This document shows positions 51,524-60,089 of a stretch of 62,351 nucleotides of DNA, one piece after another. Position numbers and translations under genes: made by a program. This stretch comes from JACMJP01 sp046160675 (GTDB lineage: Bacteria; Bacteroidota; Bacteroidia; Chitinophagales; BACL12). The DNA lies in the NCBI GenBank assembly GCA_046160675.1, contig JBJXHH010000004.1:1-62351 (forward strand). The letters run 5' to 3'. The number at the start of each line of letters is the position of its first letter. The stretch's first letter is position 1. The notes beneath the pieces are model-generated. The model was not told where the DNA came from, made no database searches, and saw nothing but the letters and a program-made list of their open reading frames with translations.

Positions 51524-52648
51524 TTAATAATCAATGACCTGTTCCTCAATCTCGGCAGGGATTTCTCTTTCTTCATATTGCTGGTTTCTTAGCTGGGATT
51601 CAAATCCGGCTTCATGAATAGCTTCCTGTATGGTTTTGTATGTAAACCGATGCGGCGCACCGGCAGCGCTAACTACATTTTCTTCAATCATAATGCTTCC
51701 GAAATCATTTGCACCTGCATGCAAACAAATTTGTGCAACATTTTTTCCAACTGTGAGCCAACTTGCCTGAATGTTTTCAACGTTCGGTAAAAAAATCCTG
51801 CTCATCGTTATCATGCGAATATATTCATCAGGTGTAGTATCGTTTTTAGCCCGGCGTATTTTTTTAAGTGTTGTATCAACATCCTGGAACGTCCATGGAA
51901 TAAATGCAAGGAACCCTTTTGCATCAGCAGGTTTTTCTGATTGCACTTGCCGGATTTTTTCAAGATGAATAAATCTTTCCTCAATTGTTTCAATATGCCC
52001 GAACATCATGGTTGCGCTGGTGGTAAGATGAAGTTTATGCGCCGCCCGCATCACATCCAGCCATTCATCGCTTAAACATTTTCCTGTAGAAATAATTTTT
52101 CTCACACGGTCAACTAAAATTTCGGCGCCCGCTCCCGGTAAACTATCTAAGCCCGCTTTCATGAGTTCTGTTAAAACGTATTCATAAGAATAATTTCCAA
52201 GAGTAGCGATATGATGAATTTCAGGGGGTCCGAGTGAATGCAATTTAATTTGCGGGAACATTTCTTTTATATCCCGAAAAGTTTTCACATAAAAATCCAG
52301 CCCAAGCTCTGGATGATGGCCCCCTTGTAACAATAATTGTTCGCCACCGTAACGGATGGTTTCTTCAATTTTTTTCCTATACGTTTCTTTATCAGTAATA
52401 TAACCTTCAGCATGCCCGGGCACACGATAAAAGTTGCAGAATTTACAATTCGCCACACAAATATTCGTTGTGTTCACATTGCGGTCAATGATCCATGTAA
52501 CTACGTTTCCGGGTTTTTTCTGTTTTCGAAGTGTGTCTGCAACTTCCATCAATTCAGGAGTTGGCGCATGCTCAAATAGATACATTCCTTCCTCAACGGA
52601 AAGGAATTCTGAGTTGAGGGCTTTTTGATAAAGTGCAGATAACATCAT
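51524..52648 (-). CDS. mqnC: Cyclic dehypoxanthinyl futalosine synthase
   Basis: A 374-residue radical SAM enzyme of the futalosine route to menaquinone. The 4Fe-4S cysteines are Cys64, Cys68 and Cys71 in CVANCKFC. Other MqnC blocks are TWIIDRNVNTTNICV, GGEQLLLQGGHHPELGLDFY, LHSLGPPEIHH, LDSLPGAGAEILVDRVRK, TTSATMMFGHIET and GANDFGSIMIEENVVSAAG. MqnE is related, but the GGHHP and MMFGHIET segments fit MqnC better. It shows that this organism probably makes menaquinone from chorismate via futalosine. The gene is divergent from the M16 peptidases, and the two -7 boxes face each other. Confidence 0.92.
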   Translation of the reverse strand: MMLSALYQKALNSEFLSVEEGMYLFEHAPTPELMEVADTLRKQKKPGNVVTWIIDRNVNTTNICVANCKFCNFYRVPGHAEGYITDKETYRKKIEETIRYGGEQLLLQGGHHPELGLDFYVKTFRDIKEMFPQIKLHSLGPPEIHHIATLGNYSYEYVLTELMKAGLDSLPGAGAEILVDRVRKIISTGKCLSDEWLDVMRAAHKLHLTTSATMMFGHIETIEERFIHLEKIRQVQSEKPADAKGFLAFIPWTFQDVDTTLKKIRRAKNDTTPDEYIRMITMSRIFLPNVENIQASWLTVGKNVAQICLHAGANDFGSIMIEENVVSAAGAPHRFTYKTIQEAIHEAGFESQLRNQQYEEREIPAEIEEQVIDY

Positions 52649-52666
52649 GAATCGCTGTAATTCGGC

Positions 52667-52674
52667 TATTTTTG
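52667..52674 (+). promoter_or_regulatory. Candidate -7 box of the M16 peptidase pair
   Basis: TATTTTTG exactly matches TAnnTTTG and gives a leader of about 36 nt to the ATG at 52714. It points towards the opposing mqnC box 5 bp away. Confidence 0.4.
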
Positions 52675-52679
52675 CAGAA

Positions 52680-52687
52680 CAAATTTA
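52680..52687 (-). promoter_or_regulatory. Candidate -7 box of mqnC-kbl
   Basis: TAAATTTG on the minus strand exactly matches TAnnTTTG, 31 nt before the mqnC ATG at 52648. No -33 TTTG at the standard distance. Confidence 0.4.
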
Positions 52688-52713
52688 AAACAAGATACTT
52701 TCTATTTTAGTTT

Positions 52714-53952
52714 ATGATTGAATATCAAAAATTTTTCCTTGACAACGGTCTTACTGTTCTAATTAATGAAGATTTTACAACACAACTTGTAGCCGTTGAT
52801 GTTTTGTATAAGGTGGGCGCAAGGGATGAAGAAAAGAACAGAACCGGCTTTGCACACTTATTTGAGCATCTTATGTTTGGGGGTAGTAAAAATATCCCAC
52901 AGTTTGATACCCCCTTACAGCTTGCAGGTGGAACAAACAATGCTTTCACCACAAATGACCTAACAAATTATTACGATGTACTGCCTGTAGAAAATATTGA
53001 AACAGCGCTTTGGTTAGAAAGCGACAGGATGATGCAGTTAGATTTTTCTGAGAAGACGCTGGGTATACAACGCAATGTTGTCTGTGAGGAATTTAAAGAA
53101 CATTACATTAACCGCCCTTACGGCGACCTGTGGCATAAACTCCGCAAAGTAGTGTATCAAAATCATCCCTATCAGTGGCCGACAATCGGATTGGAGTTAA
53201 AACATATTCAGGAGGCGCAATTGAGTGATGTAGAAAATTTTTTCTATACTTACTATCGACCTGGAAATGCCATTCTGAGTATTAGCGGAGCAATAAAAAC
53301 TGATGTTGTATTAAATCTTGCAAAAAAATGGTTCGGGGAAATAGATAAAGGAAAAGAATTGATAAAAAATATTCCGCTGGAGCCGGAACAAACCGAAGCA
53401 AGATTCAGCGAAGTGAAAGCAACCGTTCCGGTAAACCTTATGTATAAAGTATGGCATATGCCCGGCAGGGTTGACCAAAATTATTATGTTGCAAATATTT
53501 TAGGGGATATTTTAGGAAATGGTGAGTCTTCAAGATTGTTTCAGAAATTAAAGAAGGAAAAAAAATTATTCACCGATGTTGGGGTTTACAACGCAGGAAG
53601 TATTGATAAAGGGATGTTCATAATTTCCGGTAAGCTAAGCGATGGGGTAACTTATGATGCTGCCGAGAGTGGAATTTTGGAAGAGATTGAAAAAATTGTA
53701 TCAAAAAAGGTAACTGAGACTGAGCTACAGCGGGTAAAGAACATGATAGAGATGGATATTTCTGAAAGCTACACGGGCATATTAAACAAAGCACAGGGAC
53801 TTGCGATATGCGAAATGCTGGAAGACGCCAGTATCATAAACACAGAGATGGAGCGTTTTGCAAACGTTACATTAGAAGATGTTTTATACTCGGCACAAAC
53901 AATTTTAAAACCTGAAAAATGCAACACCCTCTATTACAGTAAAAATAATTGA
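52714..53952 (+). CDS. M16 family zinc peptidase, catalytic subunit
   Basis: A 412-residue insulinase/mitochondrial-processing-peptidase-like protein with the inverted zinc motif HxxEH complete at residues 48-52 (HLFEH) and the distal Glu ligand in the segment NVVCEEFKEHYINRP (Glu125/126). There is no signal peptide, so it is probably cytoplasmic. M16B enzymes of this size act with a second, inactive half encoded next door and degrade peptides or process precursors. The partner gene starts 10 bp downstream. Confidence 0.9.
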   Translation: MIEYQKFFLDNGLTVLINEDFTTQLVAVDVLYKVGARDEEKNRTGFAHLFEHLMFGGSKNIPQFDTPLQLAGGTNNAFTTNDLTNYYDVLPVENIETALWLESDRMMQLDFSEKTLGIQRNVVCEEFKEHYINRPYGDLWHKLRKVVYQNHPYQWPTIGLELKHIQEAQLSDVENFFYTYYRPGNAILSISGAIKTDVVLNLAKKWFGEIDKGKELIKNIPLEPEQTEARFSEVKATVPVNLMYKVWHMPGRVDQNYYVANILGDILGNGESSRLFQKLKKEKKLFTDVGVYNAGSIDKGMFIISGKLSDGVTYDAAESGILEEIEKIVSKKVTETELQRVKNMIEMDISESYTGILNKAQGLAICEMLEDASIINTEMERFANVTLEDVLYSAQTILKPEKCNTLYYSKNN

Positions 53953-53962
53953 TAAGAGCAAG

Positions 53963-55264
53963 ATGATAAATAGAATTGTGCAACCCGATCTGAAGACGAT
54001 TGAAAAGGTAAGTATTAACAACTTCAAAACTTTTTACCTCGACAATACTGTACCTGTGTATGTTGCAGATGGTGTAGAAGAAGATCTTTTGCGTATAGAA
54101 ATGCGCTTTCCCGCCGGGCGTTGGTATGAAGCATCAGCAGGGCAAAGCCATGCTGTATCTGCATTAATGAAGAAAGGAACAAAAGGAAAAACAGCTCTGC
54201 AAATTGCGGAGGCTGTGGAGTTCTACGGTGCTCAGCTTGATACAAGTTCCGGAAATGATACAACCTCTCTCAGTTTATATTGCTTGGGAAAACATCTCCC
54301 GCATGTGTTGCCTATTGTTGCAGAAATATTAAACGATGCTGTTTTTCCGGATGATGAGATTGTTTTATATAAAGAAAGAAAGAAACAACGTTTTCTTATC
54401 AACTCACAAAACACCGACTTTCATGCCGGAAGAATGTTTTCTGAAGTATTATTCGGCAAACAACATCCCTATGGATATAGTTTGCAGTTAAGCGATATAG
54501 ATGAACTGGAAAGAAGCCAGGTTCAGAAATTTTATAATGAACATTATTCCATTGGCAACACAAAAATATTTGTGAGTGGCAATGTGAAAGAAGAAGTAAT
54601 AGGAATGTTAAATGCAGAGTTTGGGAAATATGAAAAGAAAAAAATTCCTATTGCTGCATCAGATAAGTCTCTGCATGCAGGCAAAGAAAAAGAATATTAT
54701 CATGAGTTATCCCAATCTGTTCAATCCTCTGTTCGTATTGGATGTATTTCTATTCCAAAAGATCACCCTGATTATCCGGAGGTTAATGTTTTAAACACCG
54801 TGTTTGGCGGGTATTTCGGTTCCCGGTTAATGAGTAATATTAGAGAAGATAAAGGTTTTACATACGGCATTCATTCCTACATCGCACATCTTGATCATGC
54901 AAGTTATTTCTCTATTGATATGGAAACCGGCAATGAAGTTTGTAAGGCTGCAATAGCTGAAGTGTATAAAGAAATGGATCTGTTAAGAAAAATGCTTATC
55001 CGTGAAGATGAACTTACAACCGTAAAAAATTATATGCTCGGCAGCTTGTTGCGGGCAACTGATGGTCCGTTTAATCGCATCAATGTGATAAGAAACATTG
55101 TGTTAAGCGGGCTTGATTTCAGTTATTTCCAAGACCTTGTAAAGGGGATTCAAACAATTACACCTGAAAGGTTGAGAGACCTAGCAAATATTTATCTCAT
55201 ACCTGAAAATATGAGAGAAGTGATTTGCGGCAATCTTTCCGCTGTAAGCATCATGGAAAAGTAA
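53963..55264 (+). CDS. M16 family peptidase-like subunit lacking the zinc motif
   Basis: A 433-residue homologue of the preceding protein. At the position of HxxEH it has GQSHAVSALMKKGTKGK, so the zinc site is lost. The rest of the fold is retained, including the C-terminal M16 half with VFGGYFGSRLMSNIREDKGFTYGI, a conserved substrate-binding block (R/Y) that such partner subunits contribute in trans. This is the classical arrangement of heterodimeric M16B peptidases (active subunit plus regulatory subunit). Confidence 0.9.
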   Translation: MINRIVQPDLKTIEKVSINNFKTFYLDNTVPVYVADGVEEDLLRIEMRFPAGRWYEASAGQSHAVSALMKKGTKGKTALQIAEAVEFYGAQLDTSSGNDTTSLSLYCLGKHLPHVLPIVAEILNDAVFPDDEIVLYKERKKQRFLINSQNTDFHAGRMFSEVLFGKQHPYGYSLQLSDIDELERSQVQKFYNEHYSIGNTKIFVSGNVKEEVIGMLNAEFGKYEKKKIPIAASDKSLHAGKEKEYYHELSQSVQSSVRIGCISIPKDHPDYPEVNVLNTVFGGYFGSRLMSNIREDKGFTYGIHSYIAHLDHASYFSIDMETGNEVCKAAIAEVYKEMDLLRKMLIREDELTTVKNYMLGSLLRATDGPFNRINVIRNIVLSGLDFSYFQDLVKGIQTITPERLRDLANIYLIPENMREVICGNLSAVSIMEK

Positions 55265-55302
55265 TTTTACAGTTTTAAAAATAGCAGTTGGCTTTTCTTC
55301 GT

Positions 55303-55310
55303 TAACTTTG
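55303..55310 (+). promoter_or_regulatory. Candidate -7 box of the 589-residue surface protein gene
   Basis: TAACTTTG exactly matches TAnnTTTG and ends 10 nt before the TTG start codon, so the leader is about 6 nt. The in-frame TGA at 55309-55311 excludes any earlier start. Confidence 0.45.
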
Positions 55311-55320
55311 ATATAACTTT

Positions 55321-57090
55321 TTGAAGGTTCTAAAAAGCATATTATTATTTTTATTTGCGTCTCTTTTTTTTCATAAAACTGAGGCCCAGTCTTTAATTCC
55401 CTGTGATTTAATTTGTGCAACAACTCAAGTAAGCGGAGATGTTATTCTTGAATGGGACCCCTCTACAGAATCCTGCGGCCCTTTCATTGAATATATTATT
55501 TATGCAAGCAATTCAATAACCGGACCCTACAGCATTCTTGATTTCATTTTTTCTGAATCAACCACTACCTATACGCATATTGGGGCTGATGGAACATCAA
55601 CTACCTGGTATTATTTTATTGACGTTTTGTTTGATTGCCCCGGGTACTTAACAACGCATAGTGACACACTCGATAACTTAGACCCAACTGCGCCGGTTAT
55701 TGATTATGTTAGCGTAACAACAGGCGGTGTTGATATTTTCTGGGAGCCGAGCACCTCATCAAAAACCAGCGGCTATACAATTTATAGGGACATGGGAGGA
55801 TTTGTTGCAATTGGCACAGTAGACGGGAGATTCACAACAACTTTTTTTGATAACTCTGCAAGTGCAGGAACTCATGTGGAAACTTATACCATCGCCGCAA
55901 CAGATGATTGCGATAACATAGGCCCTTTTAATGTGAATCCTCACCACACTATTCTCATGACAGCAACACAGCTGGGATGTTCTGATGCGATGGAGTTAGC
56001 ATGGAATTTTTATGACACATGGCCTGCAGGAGTACTTGAATATCAGGTTTGGCTTGATGTAAGCAGCACTGGAAATACTCTGATAGCAACACTTCCTTCA
56101 ACAATAAATACCTACACTTATGCCGGTTTGAACGATAGTGATATTTTTAATTTTACTGTTGTTGCGGTGCGGGCAGATGGCTCAGCAGCATCTGTTTCCA
56201 ACGCATGGAATTTTAGTGTCAATGTTGTTGAACCCGCAAAATTTAATGTGATAAGAAATGCAACCGTGCCAAACTCCGGTGTAGTAGAAATTGGCTGGTA
56301 TGCCGATAACTCAGCTGATCTGCTGAGATATGAAATTCAAAGAAGTGAAGATGGGGCTGGTTATACAACAATCTTTTCTCAAAACACAATCAACCCCACG
56401 GCCTCTCCAGATCTTTACACTGATAACACTGCGGTAACAAATCAGAAAAGTTATTATTACAAAACGATTACAACTGATAGTTGTGAAGAACAAGTTTCTT
56501 CCGGGTTTGTAAGAACAATTTTATTGAACGGAATTGGCAATGATAATTTCACAAACCAACTTACCTGGAATCCTTTCGAAATGACAAATGCCGTTGTTCA
56601 GGATTACAATCTTTTCAGAAGTATTTCCGGAACACAAGAACTCATTGCAACTGTAAGTTCATCTTTGTTGAGTTATCTTGACGATGTAGCACCTATTATC
56701 ACCATTACTGATTCCGCCTGTTACTTTGTTGAGGCGAATTATATTTTGAACTCTGTTTCACCAGCTATCAACGAACAACTCATAAGCCGTTCAAACAAAG
56801 TATGTTTTCAGCAAGACCCCAAAGTATATGTACCGAATGCCATTGTTCCCGGATCTGCCAATGGTATTTTTAAACCCGTTATTGTTTTTGGTGATGATAA
56901 TAGTTTTAATATGCAGATTTTCAATCGTTATGGTGAAGTGATCTTTGAATCATTTGATGCAAATGAAGGCTGGGACGGAACTTTCAAAGGTGATATTGTG
57001 CCTGTGGGAACGTACGCTTACCTTATTTCATTTCTAACTACTGATGGAGAGCCCGTAAAAAAGAAAGGCAACGTTACAGTTATCCGCTGA
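55321..57090 (+). CDS. Surface protein with fibronectin-like domains and T9SS type B C-terminal domain (TTG start)
   Basis: A 589-residue exported protein. Translation must start at TTG 55321: a stop codon lies in frame 10 nt upstream and the TTG opens a clean signal peptide (MKVLKSILLFLFASLFFHKTEAQ). Residues about 28-490 contain four or five fibronectin type III-like domains (for example GDVILEWDPSTESCGPFIEY; VDIFWEPSTSSKTSGYTIYR; VEIGWYADNSADLLRYEIQR). The last ~85 residues are a shortened type B sorting domain (VYVPNAIVPGSANGIFKP, MQIFNRYGEVIFES, GWDGTFKGD, GNVTVIR), in which the usual SPNGDG is replaced by PGSANG. A surface adhesin or matrix protein is likely; no enzyme part is visible. 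Confidence 0.87.
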   Translation: MKVLKSILLFLFASLFFHKTEAQSLIPCDLICATTQVSGDVILEWDPSTESCGPFIEYIIYASNSITGPYSILDFIFSESTTTYTHIGADGTSTTWYYFIDVLFDCPGYLTTHSDTLDNLDPTAPVIDYVSVTTGGVDIFWEPSTSSKTSGYTIYRDMGGFVAIGTVDGRFTTTFFDNSASAGTHVETYTIAATDDCDNIGPFNVNPHHTILMTATQLGCSDAMELAWNFYDTWPAGVLEYQVWLDVSSTGNTLIATLPSTINTYTYAGLNDSDIFNFTVVAVRADGSAASVSNAWNFSVNVVEPAKFNVIRNATVPNSGVVEIGWYADNSADLLRYEIQRSEDGAGYTTIFSQNTINPTASPDLYTDNTAVTNQKSYYYKTITTDSCEEQVSSGFVRTILLNGIGNDNFTNQLTWNPFEMTNAVVQDYNLFRSISGTQELIATVSSSLLSYLDDVAPIITITDSACYFVEANYILNSVSPAINEQLISRSNKVCFQQDPKVYVPNAIVPGSANGIFKPVIVFGDDNSFNMQIFNRYGEVIFESFDANEGWDGTFKGDIVPVGTYAYLISFLTTDGEPVKKKGNVTVIR

Positions 57091-57143
57091 TCTCTGTTTT
57101 TATTTTCTAATCTTTCGTACTTTTATCTTTTAAACCAACTGCT

Positions 57144-58163
57144 ATGATTTCTTTCAAAAAAAATGCAGTAATTACATTCTTGTCTTTGTTTGTAATGCAG
57201 CTTATATCAGCACAAAATCCTTTGCAGCAATATTTTAAAACTACTGAAACGGGCGTACAGGATGGTGGCATAAAAATGATTCCTATAAAAACGCCGAAAG
57301 GTGAGTTCAATGTCTGGACAAAACGATTCGGAAATAATCCGAAAATAAAACTCCTTCTCCTGAACGGCGGTCCTGGAGCAACCCATGAATATTTTGAATG
57401 TTTTGAAAATTTTCTACCCGCAGAAGGAATTGAGTTCATTTATTACGATCAGCTTGCCTGCGGAAATTCTGATAATCCTGATGATACAAGTTTATATGAT
57501 CTTACAAGGTATGTTGACGAGGTGGAACAGGTAAGAATTGCTCTGGGATTAAATAAAGATAATTTTTATTTGCTAGGGCATTCCTGGGGTGGGATCCTTT
57601 GCATGGAGTACGGGCTAAAGTACGGGGAAAATTTAAAGGGTTTAATTATTTCAAACATGATGGCGAGTGCGCCGAAGTATGGAAAATATGCTGATGAAGT
57701 GCTTGCAAAACAAATGGACCAGGATGTACTGAAAAAAATCCGGGCAATTGAAGAGGCCGGGGATTTTACAAATCCTGATTACATGGGTTTGCTCATGCCT
57801 AACTTTTATAACAAACATATTTGTCGCCTCCCCATGGATGAATGGCCCGAACCCATGAATCGTTCTTTTGCAAAAATGAATAGCAGCTTATATGTAATTA
57901 TGCAAGGACCCAGCGAATTTGGGGTTGCCGGAAAACTGGAATATTGGGATAGGAGTAACGACCTGAAGAACCTGAAAATGCCAACACTTGTTATCAGTGC
58001 ACAGTATGATACTATGGATCCGAAATATATGGAATGGATGAGTAAACAAATTTCGAGAGGGTCTTATTTATACTGCGAAAACGGCAGTCACATGTGTATG
58101 TATGACGACCAGGCGACTTATATGAAAGGCTTGATCGCCTTTTTGCAAAATACAAGTAAATAA
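57144..58163 (+). CDS. Exported proline iminopeptidase-like alpha/beta hydrolase (S33)
   Basis: A 339-residue hydrolase with a signal peptide (MISFKKNAVITFLSLFVMQL ISAQ). Prolyl aminopeptidase features are present: the oxyanion motif LLNGGPGATHEYFECF (73-88), YYDQLACGNSD, nucleophile Ser147 in LLGHSWGG, the acid Asp in SAQYDTMDP and His in NGSHMCMYDD. S33 enzymes of this type remove N-terminal proline from peptides. Periplasmic export suggests a role in scavenging peptides. It begins a run of four tightly spaced plus-strand genes; TACTTTTA (57118-57125) is a near-consensus -7 box. Confidence 0.87.
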   Translation: MISFKKNAVITFLSLFVMQLISAQNPLQQYFKTTETGVQDGGIKMIPIKTPKGEFNVWTKRFGNNPKIKLLLLNGGPGATHEYFECFENFLPAEGIEFIYYDQLACGNSDNPDDTSLYDLTRYVDEVEQVRIALGLNKDNFYLLGHSWGGILCMEYGLKYGENLKGLIISNMMASAPKYGKYADEVLAKQMDQDVLKKIRAIEEAGDFTNPDYMGLLMPNFYNKHICRLPMDEWPEPMNRSFAKMNSSLYVIMQGPSEFGVAGKLEYWDRSNDLKNLKMPTLVISAQYDTMDPKYMEWMSKQISRGSYLYCENGSHMCMYDDQATYMKGLIAFLQNTSK

Positions 58164-58169
58164 TTTTCT

Positions 58170-58568
58170 ATGGAAGAGAAAGTAAAAAAGAAAAGCGGCT
58201 TCAGAAAAGTTTTATTTTGGAGCATTTTCATCATTATTGCAGTTTCTGCATTGCTCATTTATTGGTTTTATTTCAACACTTACAGCAAAGGAAACAGAGC
58301 GGGTATTTTACAAAAGTTTTCATATAAAGGAAACATCTTTAAAACGTATGAAGGCGAATTAATAATGAGTAGTATTAAAAGTAATCAGAATGTGCCGCTT
58401 GCCTCAGAAAAATTTTTCTTTTCAGTAACCAATGATTCCATTGCTTCGTTGCTCTCGGAGATGGAAGGGCGATATGTGAAATTGCACTATGAAGAAAAAC
58501 GCCGCACTCTTCCCTGGCGGGGTGATAGCCCTTATATTGTTGACGGGGTTACAGAAGTAAATGAATAA
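58170..58568 (+). CDS. Small single-span membrane protein of unknown function
   Basis: A 132-residue protein: a basic N-terminus, one transmembrane helix (about 14-33, VLFWSIFIIIAVSALLIYWF) and a beta-rich extracytoplasmic part (FNTYSKGNRAGILQKFSYKG, FKTYEGELIMSS). Similar short proteins in Bacteroidota databases often carry the name 6-phosphogluconate dehydrogenase; that label cannot be right for this sequence, which has no dinucleotide fold or catalytic residues. It starts 6 bp after the iminopeptidase gene and overlaps the Crp-like gene by 8 nt. Function unknown. Confidence 0.8.
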   Translation: MEEKVKKKSGFRKVLFWSIFIIIAVSALLIYWFYFNTYSKGNRAGILQKFSYKGNIFKTYEGELIMSSIKSNQNVPLASEKFFFSVTNDSIASLLSEMEGRYVKLHYEEKRRTLPWRGDSPYIVDGVTEVNE

Positions 58569-59142
58569 ATTGTTCGATGATATCCATGCCTATTTCAACC
58601 TCTTTCATCCAATCTCAGATGAAGAGTTCGGGTATTTTCTTGCAGATCATGAATTGAAAAAATACAAACGCAATGACATCATTACTGCCGAAGGGCAGGT
58701 TCAAAAAAATATGATGCTCATTACAGAAGGGGTTCAGTACTCTTATTACCTGCATGATGGTAAAAAACAAGTGATTGCATTTACTTATCCAATTAACTTG
58801 AGTGGGTTGCCTGAAAGCTTTATTACTCAAACCCCTTCAAGGTATTTTTTAGAAGCCTTGACTGATACAACTGCAATTGAGATCTCTCATGAACGGGTGA
58901 TGAAATTATTTGATATGCATCAAAACTTAGAGAGGCTTTCAAGAAAAATGACAGAAATGATCCTTATTGGCCTTATACACCGCCATTATGAATTACTTAC
59001 ACAAACTATGGAAGAACGTTTTCTTGCATTTGCACAGCGCAGCCCCCATTTATTTCAACTCATTCCGCATAAATACATTGCCTCCTACCTCGGCATGGAT
59101 GCTACTAATTTTAGTAAGTTATATAACTCAGTGAAAGTTTAA
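58561..59142 (+). CDS. Crp/Fnr-family transcriptional regulator
   Basis: A 193-residue regulator with an N-terminal cyclic-nucleotide-binding-like jelly roll (about 25-115, FLADHELKKYKRNDIITAEG ... ITEGVQYSYYLHDGKKQVIA) and a short C-terminal helix-turn-helix (HKYIASYLGMDATNFSKLYN). The cAMP-contact residues of the phosphate cassette (RxS) are not evident, so the effector is uncertain, as in many Bacteroidota members. It is the last gene before a terminator-like hairpin and overlaps the small membrane-protein gene. It may sense a signal linked to its operon. Confidence 0.88.
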   Translation: MNKLFDDIHAYFNLFHPISDEEFGYFLADHELKKYKRNDIITAEGQVQKNMMLITEGVQYSYYLHDGKKQVIAFTYPINLSGLPESFITQTPSRYFLEALTDTTAIEISHERVMKLFDMHQNLERLSRKMTEMILIGLIHRHYELLTQTMEERFLAFAQRSPHLFQLIPHKYIASYLGMDATNFSKLYNSVKV

Positions 59143-59154
59143 TACTTGGTAAGA

Positions 59155-59180
59155 AAAGTTGGTTTGCGCCAACTTTCTTT
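59155..59180 (+). terminator. Terminator-like hairpin after the Crp-like regulator gene
   Basis: AAAGTTGG (59155-59162) pairs perfectly with CCAACTTT (59169-59176) across a 6-nt loop, followed by CTTT. It lies 12 bp after the stop codon. The U tract is short (TTTCTTT), so efficiency is uncertain. It argues against the TTG start at 59146 for the next gene. Confidence 0.6.
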
Positions 59181-59223
59181 AGCCTGTTTCAACCGAATTT
59201 TGCCTTACAAATGCCATCAACTT

Positions 59224-60087
59224 ATGCAAACTATAAATTGGCTCAACAGAACTGAATACCCCTTTCATCTAAATACATACAAAACTCCCGAAGGCAATAT
59301 GAATTACATTGATGAGGGGAAGGGCGATGTGCTTGTATTTGTGCATGGCACACCTGAATGGAGTTATTCATTTCGTAGTGTCATAACATCTCTTTCAAAA
59401 AATTATCGTTGCATTGCGCCCGATCATCTTGGTTTCGGGCTGAGTGATAAAAAACAAACCGCTGATTATTCTGTAAAAGCGCATGCTGAAAGATTAGAAA
59501 AATTTATAAATCATCTGCAATTAAAAAATATCGCTCTTGTTGCGGGAGATTTCGGCGGTGGCTTTGCTTTGCATTACGCCATTAAAAACCCGGAAAATGT
59601 ACGCCGCATCATTCTTTGGAATACATGGATGTGGGATGTGATGCATGATAAGCACTTCAGCGCCCCTGCGAAAATCATTCATACCTGGTTAGGGAAGTTT
59701 ATGTACAAAAACCTAAATGCTCCTGTAAATATGATCATGCCGCAGGCTTACGGCGACAGGGGAAAACTGACGAAAGAAATTCATAAGCATTATAAAATAC
59801 CTCTCAACAATTCTGCAAACAGAATTGCAGCCTACGCCATTGCAAAACAATTGAAAGATGCCGGACCCTGGTGGAATGAACAATGGAATCAACTTCATGA
59901 AATTCAAAACATACCTGTTTTATTTACCTGGGGTATGAAAGACAAATTTCTTCCCCCCTACCTAATTGAAACCTGGAAGAAAAAACTTCCACATGCAAAA
60001 ATCATAGAATTAAAAAACTGTGGACATTTTGTGCCGGAGGAGGATGCGGAGGGATTTATGGAAGCAGTTTACAAGTTTTTAAATTGA
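59224..60087 (+). CDS. Alpha/beta hydrolase with Asp nucleophile, haloalkane dehalogenase/epoxide hydrolase-like
   Basis: A 287-residue cytoplasmic enzyme from ATG 59224; the 26-codon-longer TTG frame would begin within the upstream hairpin. HGTPEWSYSF is the oxyanion-hole HGxP motif, the nucleophile elbow GDFGGGF places Asp109 where Ser is found in esterases, WGMKDKFL supplies the acid and NCGHFVPEE the His. An Asp nucleophile is the hallmark of haloalkane dehalogenases and epoxide hydrolases. The second halide-binding Trp next to the nucleophile is Phe here, so dehalogenase activity is uncertain. A GAATTTTG near-match to a -7 box lies about 20 nt upstream. Confidence 0.83.
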   Translation: MQTINWLNRTEYPFHLNTYKTPEGNMNYIDEGKGDVLVFVHGTPEWSYSFRSVITSLSKNYRCIAPDHLGFGLSDKKQTADYSVKAHAERLEKFINHLQLKNIALVAGDFGGGFALHYAIKNPENVRRIILWNTWMWDVMHDKHFSAPAKIIHTWLGKFMYKNLNAPVNMIMPQAYGDRGKLTKEIHKHYKIPLNNSANRIAAYAIAKQLKDAGPWWNEQWNQLHEIQNIPVLFTWGMKDKFLPPYLIETWKKKLPHAKIIELKNCGHFVPEEDAEGFMEAVYKFLN

Positions 60088-60089
60088 TT

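Noticed and set aside
51475..51576. N-terminal extension of kbl by 34 codons
   Set aside because: It overlaps the mqnC coding region and adds no conserved sequence; ATG 51474 gives the family length.
59146..59223. TTG start adding 26 codons to the dehalogenase-like gene
   Set aside because: The extension lies in a terminator-like hairpin of the upstream gene and encodes a Cys/Leu-rich stretch unlike the family N-terminus.
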